NCBI RefSeq assembly: GCF_009600985.1
Contig: NZ_VDFP01000011.1
Location: forward strand, 20,877-84,876
Length of the DNA: 64,000 nt
Origin: Companilactobacillus halodurans
Lineage (GTDB): Bacteria; Bacillota; Bacilli; Lactobacillales; Lactobacillaceae
Direction: 5' to 3'
The position numbers and the translations under genes are program-made. The stretch's first letter is position 1; each line of letters begins with the position of its first letter. Positions 36,460 through 44,926 of the stretch are shown one piece after another. The notes below the pieces were generated by a model. That model had not been told where the DNA came from. It saw nothing but the letters and a program-made list of their open reading frames with translations, and did no database searches.

Positions 36460-37455
36460 TTACCAGAGATTTAATAATTCAATGTTATCTTTCATGCCTT
36501 GCTTCATCGTTTTTGCAAACTTTAAATCTATTACTCCAGTATTCGCCAAAAACTGATAAAATTTAACCATGCTTTTTTGAACCCGTTTAACTTCTTGCAT
36601 ACTTGAACCATGCAGATACAAATCCGAAACATTATCAGATTCATAATTAAACACCGTTATAAATCTGAAAGCTAAATATTCATTTAAATAGAGTTTGAGA
36701 GAATTTTCATATGATTTGACCGTTTTCTCTGCATAATCACCCTTGACACTCTGGATAAAACTATCAATCAATTGATTATTTAATCTTCTTATTTTTTCAA
36801 CTGCATTATCCGATTGATCCAAATCATCAAAAAAAGAATCACTTTCTGCTAGATGTTCAATTTGAATCAATTCATCATGAATTTGGTTAATTTCAGATAA
36901 ATTAACATCTGGTTCTGTAATTGCAATTTTTTTCCATTTCAAATTTTCAGCTCGCAAAATATCAGCAGTATTTTCAGAAAAAATGGTCTTCCCACTCATG
37001 ACATTCCGTATTAAACCAGTTGCTTTTGAAGATAAAAAATCTTCATCGATTTCGTTATCTTCTAAATAAGTTTCAACGACTAAACTGACTTCATTTAAAC
37101 GACCACGTTGACTCCGACTCACTGTAGGCCCTACTTCCCAGTCTTTAGCTATTTTTAGATATTGTTCCAAATTGGATTGTGATAATCCCAATGATTGCCA
37201 AACTTTATTTAATTTTTCTTGAAATCTTTTTTGGATTTGTGAACGATTTTTAGCATTGACATCATATAAAACAATCGACAAAGTTGTTGCATCATTAGTA
37301 AAAACAACTACTTTTTTTCTCTTATGATTTAAATATTTCACATGCCACGAAAAGATTGGATTCCCTAACACTAAATTTTTAATTTGATCAGAATTTTGCC
37401 GAAACTGATAATCTTTGAAAAGTGATTGTGCTTTTTGAACTACATTGATAAACAT
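36460..37455 (-). CDS. DUF6933-like domain fused to recombinase core-binding-like domain
   Basis: 331 residues. Residues about 30-140 (FSWHVKYLNHKRKKVVVF, NDATTLSIVLYDV, RGRLNEVSLVV) resemble the small DUF6933 family of unknown function. Residues 230-331 (YAEKTVKSYENSLKLYL, then VQKSMVKFYQFLANTGVI) resemble the SAM-like core-binding domain of tyrosine recombinases. The catalytic domain (R..H..R..Y) is absent. A charged helical linker joins them. AGGAG lies before the ATG. It is likely part of the accessory module by position, but is transcribed separately. Confidence 0.62.
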   Translation of the reverse strand: MFINVVQKAQSLFKDYQFRQNSDQIKNLVLGNPIFSWHVKYLNHKRKKVVVFTNDATTLSIVLYDVNAKNRSQIQKRFQEKLNKVWQSLGLSQSNLEQYLKIAKDWEVGPTVSRSQRGRLNEVSLVVETYLEDNEIDEDFLSSKATGLIRNVMSGKTIFSENTADILRAENLKWKKIAITEPDVNLSEINQIHDELIQIEHLAESDSFFDDLDQSDNAVEKIRRLNNQLIDSFIQSVKGDYAEKTVKSYENSLKLYLNEYLAFRFITVFNYESDNVSDLYLHGSSMQEVKRVQKSMVKFYQFLANTGVIDLKFAKTMKQGMKDNIELLNLW

Positions 37456-37831
37456 TACTGACTCCTAGAATTGATATTGTTCGATATTTACAATATCACA
37501 TTTACCTGGATAACTAATATCTATTACCTAGTAAATGGCAAATTTATTTAGAATCCACTTTGACGATTTTAGGATATCCAATACACTTATCTTTTTCATC
37601 AACATAAATCTTTTTGAATGCTTTACAAACTTTTTAATTCGAAAAGATAATATTAATTTAACTAATTAATGATATTTTCTAAATTGCCAATAACAATAGA
37701 CGTTAAGAATTTTAGCTGGACTTATCGAATCAAGGTAAGTAAAATAAAGTAGTTATGTGAGGACAATCACACAGGCTTAATTAAAGCAAAATAATTTTCC
37801 GTAATTAATGTTTTCGAACGGAGTTCAAATA
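37456..37831. other. Divergent gap between accessory module and intact gene copy
   Basis: No gene. It holds the promoters of two divergent units. A perfect TGTGA-N6-TCACA is at 37756-37771. Sequence near 37735-37831 is related to that at 29695-29769 before the pseudogene. Confidence 0.55.
37756..37771 (+). promoter_or_regulatory. Perfect CRP/FNR-type palindrome
   Basis: TGTGA-GGACAA-TCACA, 60 bases before the start codon at 37832. A TAATTT about 22 bases after it could be the -10, which would fit a class II activator position. Flp/CRP-family proteins in lactobacilli bind sites of this form. Confidence 0.6.
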
Positions 37832-38383
37832 ATGGATATTAAAGAGTTAGATCTCGTCACAAGAGAGATTGAAGATTTTTCCGGATTAGAACATATCGGA
37901 AACGGAATGAATAAAGACATTGAGGATTATTTCAATTTTTTCATGACTTGGATTGATTGGAATAATGTCTTAGACGTTATTAATAACTATAAAGATATTA
38001 ATATGAACTTACATTATGTTACAGCACACGACTTTCTAGTTTGGCTGCTTCACTATGGCGATGTTTATGATAATTTATTAAGACAGTGTTTAAGCCATGA
38101 TCCATTGTTAGACTACAAAAAAGTTGCTCGACAATTGTATCAACTAAGACAAAATCACCCTAAGTATTCCTTTACAGTCGCTTTATCATCTCGTATGAAA
38201 TCAAAGAAATTTTTGTCAGATAATGATTTAGATAGATTCATTCCCTTATTGGCAAAAATTCCAAATAATCGTAAACTTTCAAAAAAAGAAATCACTCAAT
38301 CTAATCTGGGTGATAACTTATATGAAGCACTCTATAGCCTTTCAAATTTTGCGGTTCAAAGAGTTGCTCGAAATTCATTTTAA
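37832..38383 (+). CDS. Unknown protein, 183 residues, with a decayed duplicate
   Basis: From MDIKELDLVTREIEDF (ATG at 37832, GGAG nine bases before). Soluble, helical and aromatic-rich, with WIDWNNVLDVINNY and LHYVTAHDFLVWLLHYGDVY. No known motif. A ruined copy lies at 29770, on the other side of the helicase module. The start at 37808 in the same frame lacks a ribosome site. Expression probably depends on the CRP-like site upstream. Confidence 0.75.
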   Translation: MDIKELDLVTREIEDFSGLEHIGNGMNKDIEDYFNFFMTWIDWNNVLDVINNYKDINMNLHYVTAHDFLVWLLHYGDVYDNLLRQCLSHDPLLDYKKVARQLYQLRQNHPKYSFTVALSSRMKSKKFLSDNDLDRFIPLLAKIPNNRKLSKKEITQSNLGDNLYEALYSLSNFAVQRVARNSF

Positions 38384-38393
38384 TTTCAGTTAA

Positions 38394-38424
38394 AAAAGTC
38401 ACAATCTATTTGTGGCTTTTTTAT
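38394..38424 (+). terminator. Terminator after 183-residue protein gene
   Basis: AAGTCACAA pairs with TTTGTGGCTT, followed by T6. Homologous in place and sequence to the one after the pseudogene. Confidence 0.8.
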
Positions 38425-38640
38425 ATATTATTTTTATTCAAGATATATTGAAATCTTATTAGTGCTAATAAATGAAGATTTTTCTAACTTAGTTTTTTAT
38501 CCTTCATTGCTTAATTAAAATATCAAAATTTAGCTAAATTATGATTATTTTCAATAATTAATGTAAATTTTGTTAACCATTAAAATCATTAACTATATAA
38601 TTGACTAGAAAGATAATTTTCTTTCAAGAGGGTAAAATAA

Positions 38641-39474
38641 ATGAAGAAAAACATAAGAAAAGTTTTAATCGCTTCAGCAATGACAATTATGATGGCTCCT
38701 GGCGTTTTGTCAGCTTTACCACAACAAACAGTCGCTGCAAGTTCTGTAGGAACAGTCTCGGTAAACACACCGGTTTATGATGCCAATGGAAAAGCTAATG
38801 GCGTAACATTAGCAAGTGGCACTAGCTGGCAATTAGGCGAAAAAGTCACTTTGAATGGCGTTTCAAATTATCAAATTGGTAATAATGAATATATTCCAGT
38901 TGCCGTAGTTTCAAATGTCAGTGGATCAAGTACAAATAATGACGACAGTGAAACTTCTACTACCGGCACATCAATTACTGATAGTAACGACGTCAACGGT
39001 CAAGTCGGTACGTTAACTGCTAATACAGCTATCGTAAATGGTTCAGGTAAAACTACTGGTCAAATTCTCTCAAAGGGCAGTCAATGGATCATTGGCAATA
39101 ACATTTTGACTTATAACGGTGCCAAATATTACCAAGTTGCTACTAACGAATACGTTTTAGCATCTAATTTATATATTGCTCAACCTAATATTGATACAAA
39201 TTCATCGATTCCTACACCTGGAAATGGTCTAATTGGTAGAACTAATTTGCAAATGAGAACTTATAATTCAGAAGCAAATGCATACGACATGACGCTACCT
39301 GCTAATACTTCTTGGAAGATTTCTAAACTAGTCGTTAACAAGTACGGTTCATATTGGGGCGAAGTTGCTACAAATCAATGGGTTTGGATTACTGATGTCA
39401 CTTTAAATAGTGGTCTCAATTTAGGAAATAATTCATATTACGTTCCAAACTTTGCGACAAGTATTAATAAATAA
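38641..39474 (+). CDS. Secreted SLAP-like surface protein, 277 residues
   Basis: Signal peptide (RKVLIASAMTIMMAPGVLSA, cut after TVAA near 32). Three imperfect repeats resemble those of the 23724 protein: NGVTLASGTSWQLGEKV, TGQILSKGSQWIIGNN with YYQVATNEYV, and TLPANTSWKIS. A Ser/Thr/Asp-rich linker lies between repeats one and two. Ends NFATSINK. AGAGGG precedes the ATG. Probable non-covalent wall-binding protein, paralogous to the first. Confidence 0.78.
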   Translation: MKKNIRKVLIASAMTIMMAPGVLSALPQQTVAASSVGTVSVNTPVYDANGKANGVTLASGTSWQLGEKVTLNGVSNYQIGNNEYIPVAVVSNVSGSSTNNDDSETSTTGTSITDSNDVNGQVGTLTANTAIVNGSGKTTGQILSKGSQWIIGNNILTYNGAKYYQVATNEYVLASNLYIAQPNIDTNSSIPTPGNGLIGRTNLQMRTYNSEANAYDMTLPANTSWKISKLVVNKYGSYWGEVATNQWVWITDVTLNSGLNLGNNSYYVPNFATSINK

Positions 39475-39492
39475 TAATTAAGATATTTTTTA

Positions 39493-39537
39493 AAAAAGAG
39501 AAGTAAACTTATTCAGTTAAGTTTGCTTCTTTTTTTC
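39493..39537 (+). terminator. Terminator after second SLAP-like gene
   Basis: AGAAGTAAACTTA pairs with TTAAGTTTGCTTCT (one mismatch), then T7. It is convergent with the broken regulator gene. Confidence 0.85.
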
Positions 39538-39546
39538 ATATAATTT

Positions 39547-40254
39547 TTATTTCTCTTTTTTTATAATTTGTATATAACGATAGATACTCGGTTCAGAGAC
39601 TTCCAATGCTTTTGCGGCCTCTTCGACACTATCTTTTAGTTGAAAATATCCCTGTTCATGCAATTGTCTAACACAATCAATCTTATTTTCTGGCTTCATG
39701 AATTCTTTTGTGATACCGAGTTTTTGAGCATAATCATTCACTACTGTATGGACATATTCCTTTGCTGATTTAGTTAAAGTTTCAAAGTCATGCTCAGTAG
39801 TTTTCTTAATATTGTCATTTTCAAGTTCCGAAAGTGAATCATTTGGAATCCGATAATCTTTCAAGACGCGTTCGACCGAATTCTTCAACACATTCAAACT
39901 CTCTTCCGATGTATTGATACATAACATAGCCACTACTTCACCAGCAAATTTTAAAAAGAAAGTTGATGATCATAAATTTATATTTTTAGACGACTTACCC
40001 GAATAGTTCGTTAAAAAGTTTTTTGATTCCTTTTTGCCTTGTTTTGACATTCGTAAAACTAAATCTGAAGCTGGGTCGCCAATTTGTCTATGCGAAATAT
40101 AGTTATTGCGAATTGCCACAATTGAATGATCCAAATTTCTAACATCATTTAAAACCACTTCACTATTTCTTCCCAAAACCTCAGCAAGGAAGTCCACCAT
40201 AGGGACAAAACTCTTAATATAATCGTCAGCATTCTTAAACTGTGCTTCTCCCAT
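39547..40254 (-). pseudogene. YheO/DauR-like regulator with an in-frame stop
   Basis: The N-terminal part (95 codons) is a YheO-type PAS-like domain: EVVLNDVRNLDHSIVAIRNNYISHRQIGDP. A TGA at 39970-39972 ends it. The same frame continues without shift through SSTFFLKFAGEVVAMLCIN and on to a C-terminal helix-turn-helix (EEAAKALEVSEPSIYRYI) and stop at 39547. Restoring one sense codon gives a 235-residue protein, the family's normal length. A GGAAGG site precedes the start. The truncated product would lack DNA binding. An internal ATG at 39933 has no clear ribosome site. Confidence 0.88.
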
Positions 40255-40406
40255 TTTTTATCTTCCTTCCCCATCAATATTAGTTTATAATTTGCCTATT
40301 AATGTTTTTCATTGGCATTTGACCGCAACGAATCCATAATAATAATTAAATATTATCACGGTAATAATTTATTTGCACAGAATATGGGCTGATGATACAA
40401 TTTCAT

Positions 40407-40420
40407 TGTAATCGATAACA
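40407..40420. promoter_or_regulatory. cre (CcpA) site before transporter gene
   Basis: TGTAATCGATAACA fits the catabolite-response consensus TGWAANCGNTNWCA. It overlaps the likely promoter of the MFS transporter. A TACAAT-TTC-ATTGTA repeat overlaps it on the left (40396-40410). Repression by glucose is expected. Confidence 0.6.
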
Positions 40421-40446
40421 TTAATATTTTTATATCAGGAGGTGTC

Positions 40447-40473
40447 TTGAAAGTGTTGGTCAAAAAAACATAA
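40447..40473 (+). CDS. Possible 8-codon leader frame before the transporter
   Basis: AGGAGG at 40437-40442 precedes TTG AAA GTG ... ending with two stops (TAA TAA). A GTG at 40453 in the same frame is 10 bases from the ribosome site. The frame lies 15 bases before the transporter ATG and is in frame with it. It may support translational coupling, because the transporter's own AAAAGGG abuts its ATG. Confidence 0.35.
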   Translation: MKVLVKKT

Positions 40474-40488
40474 TAATTCAGAAAAGGG

Positions 40489-41706
40489 ATGATTAAACTG
40501 GCAAAAGAAAGTCTGGAACTCAATAATCAGAAGTCAAACGCCGGCATGAAAACCATTATTGCTTTAATGGCTGGCTATTCCATGGTTTACATGGATAAAA
40601 ATATGGTTTCAACGGCAATTATTCCGATTGCAAAAGAGTTCAATTTTACAACTTCACAAACTGGGATGATCATGAGTATGTTTTTCTTAGCATATACTTT
40701 GATGCAAATTCCCGGTGGCTGGCTAGCTGATAAAATTGGTGCCAAAAAAGTTCTCTTACTATCGCTTGGCATCATTTGTTTCTTCTCATATGCTTTTGGA
40801 TTCGTTAGTTCTTTGATGCTATTTTTTGCGATTCGTTTTGGTGCCGGTATTGGTCACGGTGGCTATCCTGCATCTTGTTCTAAAGCCGTTGCAGAAAATT
40901 TTGATAAAGAAAAACGTGTCATGGTTCAATCTGGTATTATGACAACTTCAGGTATTGGCGGTTTATTAGCTTTCGTTCTTGGAGCAAACGTCATTGCTAT
41001 CAACTGGCGTTATGGTTATATCCTTTTAGGAACAATGTTTCTCATCGCCTTCTTGTTGGTTTTGTTCCTTTTGCCAAATGAAGTTAAAAAACCGGTAGAA
41101 GAAACAAAAGTTGAACCAGAAAAGGTCCCATTTACACAGGTTATTACTAATCGCAATGTGTTGCTTTTATTCGTAATCATGATCTTATTAAATATTACTT
41201 ATTACGGCGCCATGTCATGGTTACCTAGCTATTTAACTAAAACCTATCAATTATCATTGGGTGCTGCCGGAGGTATTTTGGCAGTTAACGCTATTTCTCA
41301 AGTTATCGGTAGCTTTATGACTGGGATAATCCTTTCCAAATGGTTCGAGGGTAAACAAAAGGAATTCATTCTGATTTGTTCCATTATCAGTGCTATCTGT
41401 ATTTACACTTTAGTAAATATCAACAGCGTTGTTTTCTCTCTAGTTTTAGTAGCCTTAATTGGGATGACTACTATTTCTGCTTTCACCGCAACTTTTACTT
41501 GGCCACAAAAAATTTTTAAACAGGAAATTATCGGATCTTCTGTTGGTATTATCAACACTGGTGGTACTTTTGGGGGCTTTTTAGCACCAATCATAATTGG
41601 TTCTATTGTGCAGTCCGCAGGTGGAGATTTTACCAACGGCTTCATATTCTTGGCAATCAGTATTCTTATCGGTGGTTTTGGTACATTTACCGTTAAAACT
41701 AAATAA
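40489..41706 (+). CDS. MFS transporter (anion:cation symporter-like)
   Basis: 405 residues with twelve predicted membrane helices. After helix two comes GGWLADKIGAKKVLL, the MFS loop motif. FGAGIGHGGYPASCSKAVAE is typical of the ACS subfamily that imports organic acids. It directly precedes an M20 amidohydrolase, so the imported substrate may be an N-acyl or peptide-like compound cleaved inside. Controlled by the cre site. Start is uncertain: ATG 40489 has AAAAGGG immediately against it. Confidence 0.88.
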   Translation: MIKLAKESLELNNQKSNAGMKTIIALMAGYSMVYMDKNMVSTAIIPIAKEFNFTTSQTGMIMSMFFLAYTLMQIPGGWLADKIGAKKVLLLSLGIICFFSYAFGFVSSLMLFFAIRFGAGIGHGGYPASCSKAVAENFDKEKRVMVQSGIMTTSGIGGLLAFVLGANVIAINWRYGYILLGTMFLIAFLLVLFLLPNEVKKPVEETKVEPEKVPFTQVITNRNVLLLFVIMILLNITYYGAMSWLPSYLTKTYQLSLGAAGGILAVNAISQVIGSFMTGIILSKWFEGKQKEFILICSIISAICIYTLVNINSVVFSLVLVALIGMTTISAFTATFTWPQKIFKQEIIGSSVGIINTGGTFGGFLAPIIIGSIVQSAGGDFTNGFIFLAISILIGGFGTFTVKTK

Positions 41707-41728
41707 AGATATTAGAGGTGCTTACAAA

Positions 41729-42946
41729 ATGAGTGAAAAATATGCATTAGCTGATCAAAGTTTGAAAGAAAAGCTTTATAAAAAAATTGAAGATAAAACT
41801 GACAAAATGATTCAAATCAGACGTTATCTTCATGAACATCCAGAATTATCCTTTGAAGAAAAAGAAACTGGCAAATACATCGCTGATTTTTATAAAGATA
41901 TGGATGTTAAGGTTGAAGCAAATTATGGCGATGGCTACGGAGTCGTTGTCACGATCGATTCTGGAAAACCTGGTAAAACAATTGCTTTAAGAGCTGATTT
42001 CGATGGTCTTCCTGTTCAAGAAGAAACTGGTTTGCCATACGCTTCAAAGAACAAAGGCGTTATGCATGCTTGTGGACATGATGGTCACACAGCTTATATG
42101 CTGATTTTGGCTGAATGTCTCTATGAACTAAAGGATGAATTCGACGGCAAAGTCAAAATCATTCACCAACCTGCTGAGGAGACTCCTCCTGGTGGCGCAC
42201 CTGGTATGATTAAAGCTGGTGTTTTAAAGGGTGTCGATGCCATTCTCGGCGTTCACGGTTGGGCAACTACACCTTATGGAACAGTTCAATGTACGATTGG
42301 ACCGGTTATGACTGGTCGTTCAAGTTTCAAATTGACGATTCATGGTAAAGGTGGTCACGGTTCCGCTCCTAACTTAGCTAATGATGCTAACGTAGCTGCT
42401 TCTTATTTCGTAACGATTGCTCAAACAATCATCTCTCGTAGAACTGATCCATTCGATATGTGTACTTTAACTGTTGGTAACTTTGATGGACGCGGTTCAT
42501 TCAACGTCATCAAGGATTCTGTCTTTCTTGAAGGGGATGTTCGTTTCATGAATGTTGCCGAACGTCCTATCATTGAAAAGAACTTCAAGAATATTGTCAA
42601 AGGACTTGAAATCATGTTTGGCGTCAAAGTCGATCTCTTCTATAACGCTGACTACCCTGTTCTTGACAATAATGAAGACCTAACCAAAGAAGTCCAATAC
42701 AGTTTAAATCACAGCGATATTAAAGAATTGCAAACGGTTGATACAACATCCCGTAACACAGCTTCTGAAGACTTTGCTTACTTCAGCAATGAAGTCCCTG
42801 GAGTTTATATGTTTGTTGGTGAGATGCCTGATAATGGTGTTTATTCCGCTCACCACAGTCCAACATTTGTCATCAATGAAAAGGCACTTCCACTAGCTGC
42901 TAAAACAGTTGGTGCAGCTGCACTTGATTTCTTAGCAAATAAATAA
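41729..42946 (+). CDS. M20 family amidohydrolase (aminoacylase-like)
   Basis: 405 residues. The M20D signatures are HACGHDGHTAYML, IHQPAEETPPGGAPGM (catalytic Glu), and NTASEDFAYFSNEVPG (metal ligands near the C-terminus). Hydrolyses N-acyl amino acids or similar. The start at 41729 has AGAGGTG upstream. It is 22 bases after the transporter stop, so same operon. A longer open frame runs into the transporter gene and is not real. Confidence 0.9.
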   Translation: MSEKYALADQSLKEKLYKKIEDKTDKMIQIRRYLHEHPELSFEEKETGKYIADFYKDMDVKVEANYGDGYGVVVTIDSGKPGKTIALRADFDGLPVQEETGLPYASKNKGVMHACGHDGHTAYMLILAECLYELKDEFDGKVKIIHQPAEETPPGGAPGMIKAGVLKGVDAILGVHGWATTPYGTVQCTIGPVMTGRSSFKLTIHGKGGHGSAPNLANDANVAASYFVTIAQTIISRRTDPFDMCTLTVGNFDGRGSFNVIKDSVFLEGDVRFMNVAERPIIEKNFKNIVKGLEIMFGVKVDLFYNADYPVLDNNEDLTKEVQYSLNHSDIKELQTVDTTSRNTASEDFAYFSNEVPGVYMFVGEMPDNGVYSAHHSPTFVINEKALPLAAKTVGAAALDFLANK

Positions 42947-42962
42947 TCAAAATTCTAAAATA

Positions 42963-43015
42963 AATAAGCGTTCAAATTTCAGTTTATAATTGAAATTTGA
43001 ACGCTTATTTTATTT
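42963..43015. terminator. Terminator between amidohydrolase and yjbR
   Basis: AATAAGCGTTCAAATTTCA pairs perfectly with its mirror TGAAATTTGAACGCTTATT. T-rich on the right. Confidence 0.9.
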
Positions 43016-43368
43016 TGTTAATTCATAACTATTGTCTAACAGATTACAGATTTGTTTGGAATCAACCTTACTAATTTCTATCGAAAGCCAGTGACCCTTA
43101 TTCATATGATAGGCTGGAAGAAATTCTGATTCGTCTTGGAGGAGTTCAATATTTTCTGGATCAAGTTTGATATCCATCACATCCAGCAATTCTTTTCCAT
43201 CCAAGCCTAAATTCTCAGCTTTTACTTCCATCACTAAGTCAAACCACTTGTGATTATCAGAATGTTTCAAAACCGCATAAGTTGGATACTTTCTCCATAA
43301 ATATTCTGGCTTTACGTGGTACTTTTTTTCAGCATATGTAAAAATCTCTTCACGTTTCGTATCTTCAT
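43010..43368 (-). pseudogene. MmcQ/YjbR-like protein, frameshifted just after start
   Basis: The C-terminal frame contains EFLPAYHMNKGHWLSIEIS, the diagnostic YjbR motif. It is preceded in frame by EEIFTYAEKKYHVKPEYLWRKYP..., running to 43360. That frame has no start codon before a stop. An ATG at 43368 with GGGGG upstream reads ATG AAG ATA, one base out. ATG GAA GAT ACG would give a normal 118-residue protein. A single G was probably lost. YjbR proteins bind DNA or are of unsettled role. Confidence 0.75.
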
Positions 43369-43387
43369 GACCCCCATTAAAAATACA

Positions 43388-44209
43388 TTAGAGAATAAAT
43401 TTATTAATGACTTCGGCCAATGCATCGTGGTTATTATCTGCTTTAGTGACATATTTAGCAGCTTCTTTAATACTATCAATCCCATTAGCAACACTGACTG
43501 GTAAGCCAACTGCCTTAAGCATTGGCAAATCGTTGCTGTTATCTCCTGCAGCAATAATTTCTTCTGGTTTAATACCTAATAATTGTCCTAATTGAACAGA
43601 TGCACTTCCCTTATCGATTCCAGCTGGATTGAATTCAACATAACGACCAGATGAATAAGTAACCGCTAAATCTTTAGGATCAACTTCTGATTCAACTGTT
43701 GCTCGCATTTGTTTACGTTCCTCAATTGAAGGCAATGCCATGATAACTTTCATAACATTCATGTCTTTGAATTGATCAAAATTGTCAGTCTTCATTTCTG
43801 TAAAACTGACGCCACGGTTAGTTAAATAATCGGAGTCTTCTGGAACCGGATTATAGATATACAAGACATCTTGCGTATATACGTGAGTTGCTGCCTTCTT
43901 ATTCTTTGCTCCAGCAGCAAAAACCTTTTTGGCAATTTCAAAAGGCATCGCATTGATTGCAATCGGACGGTTATCTTTATTTTCCAAAATCAGACCACCG
44001 TTGTAAGAAATAGAATATTGATTGGGCTGATTTTTTAAGTGCATTGTTTCCAAATCATTTTGAAATGACGTATAGCTTCGACCCGAATTTGGCACAAAGT
44101 GAACGCCCTTTTTAGTTGCAGCTTGAATGGCAGCAGCATTTTTAGCCGATAAACTGCCATCGTCATTCATCAAAGTTTCATCCAAATCACAAACAATCAT
44201 TTTATACAT
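43388..44209 (-). CDS. Cof-type HAD hydrolase
   Basis: 273 residues. IVCDLDETLMNDDG (nucleophile), FVPNSGRSY (motif II), KGSASVQLG (Lys) and IAAGDNSNDLPML (motif III/IV) place it in the Cof subfamily with a C2B cap. Cof proteins dephosphorylate sugar phosphates or pyridoxal and flavin phosphates. The specific substrate is unknown. Immediately upstream of the decayed yjbR. Confidence 0.9.
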   Translation of the reverse strand: MYKMIVCDLDETLMNDDGSLSAKNAAAIQAATKKGVHFVPNSGRSYTSFQNDLETMHLKNQPNQYSISYNGGLILENKDNRPIAINAMPFEIAKKVFAAGAKNKKAATHVYTQDVLYIYNPVPEDSDYLTNRGVSFTEMKTDNFDQFKDMNVMKVIMALPSIEERKQMRATVESEVDPKDLAVTYSSGRYVEFNPAGIDKGSASVQLGQLLGIKPEEIIAAGDNSNDLPMLKAVGLPVSVANGIDSIKEAAKYVTKADNNHDALAEVINKFIL

Positions 44210-44326
44210 AAATTAAGATACCTCTCATTTTTAGATTACCTAATTAACTTTAGCTAATTTCGCAAGTAAGCGCAACCACTTTAGGATTCATAAGAATGAT
44301 TTTCTCCCTAAACAATGTGAATTTCA

Positions 44327-44872
44327 TTAAAGACCTAATTTAATTAAATTCCACATTGCATTAAATCTGCTTTCATATTCGCTATCTTTCCAAGAATCCT
44401 TAAAATTCGGTAAAGTAAAAACTGAAAAAGCAGATAAAATTGTTTCTGCTCTTTTAATATCATTATCATCATACTTCATTATTCTATTAATAGTATGATA
44501 GCAACCTGTTAATACTTCTCTGAGAACATATGGATTGTTATCAACATATTTGGTATTTAAATCAAACATTCTTTTATCACTCAAATAAGCTTGTTTTTTT
44601 GCATTAATAAATTTCCAAAGCCAATCATACAGTTGTTTTTTTGAGTCATTAATGGATTCATCAATGCTTATCTTTTCAACAATATTTTGATTGAACCATT
44701 TTTGAGCAACTGTTTCCCAAAGTTCTTGTTTACTGCCAAAATGTTTATAAATGGCTCCATGTGTTATTCCCATTTTATTAGCAATTTGAGGGATAGAGAC
44801 TTCTGGTTTGCCAGTTTCTTCTATTAATAGTTCTGCAGTTTCAATTATCTTCAAATTTGTTATTTTTTCCAT
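44327..44872 (-). CDS. TetR/AcrR family regulator
   Basis: 181 residues with the N-terminal helix-turn-helix VSIPQIANKMGITHGAIYKHFGSKQELW (about residues 24-50). The C-terminal domain is helical, ligand unknown. It is divergent from a quinone reductase gene, and a GTAACA-N12-TGTTAC palindrome in the gap overlaps that gene's -35. Likely local repressor. Confidence 0.88.
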   Translation of the reverse strand: MEKITNLKIIETAELLIEETGKPEVSIPQIANKMGITHGAIYKHFGSKQELWETVAQKWFNQNIVEKISIDESINDSKKQLYDWLWKFINAKKQAYLSDKRMFDLNTKYVDNNPYVLREVLTGCYHTINRIMKYDDNDIKRAETILSAFSVFTLPNFKDSWKDSEYESRFNAMWNLIKLGL

Positions 44873-44926
44873 ATTTTTAAATTTCTTTCTAATAATTTAT
44901 TTGTAGTTTAGCACAATTGATTTTAA

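Noticed and set aside
30437..37455. Type I or III CRISPR system
   Set aside because: No repeat-spacer array is visible here and no Cas family motif beyond general helicase features.
39933..39972. Reading the TGA in the yheO-like gene as selenocysteine
   Set aside because: No selenocysteine hairpin is visible, the family does not use it, and two other genes nearby have TAA lesions.
41597..41728. N-terminal extension of the M20 amidohydrolase
   Set aside because: It overlaps the end of the transporter gene; the start at 41729 has a proper ribosome site.
43312..43554. 80-codon minus-strand frame between yjbR and Cof gene
   Set aside because: Overlaps the Cof gene out of phase; only its first codons near 43368 matter, as the lost start of yjbR.
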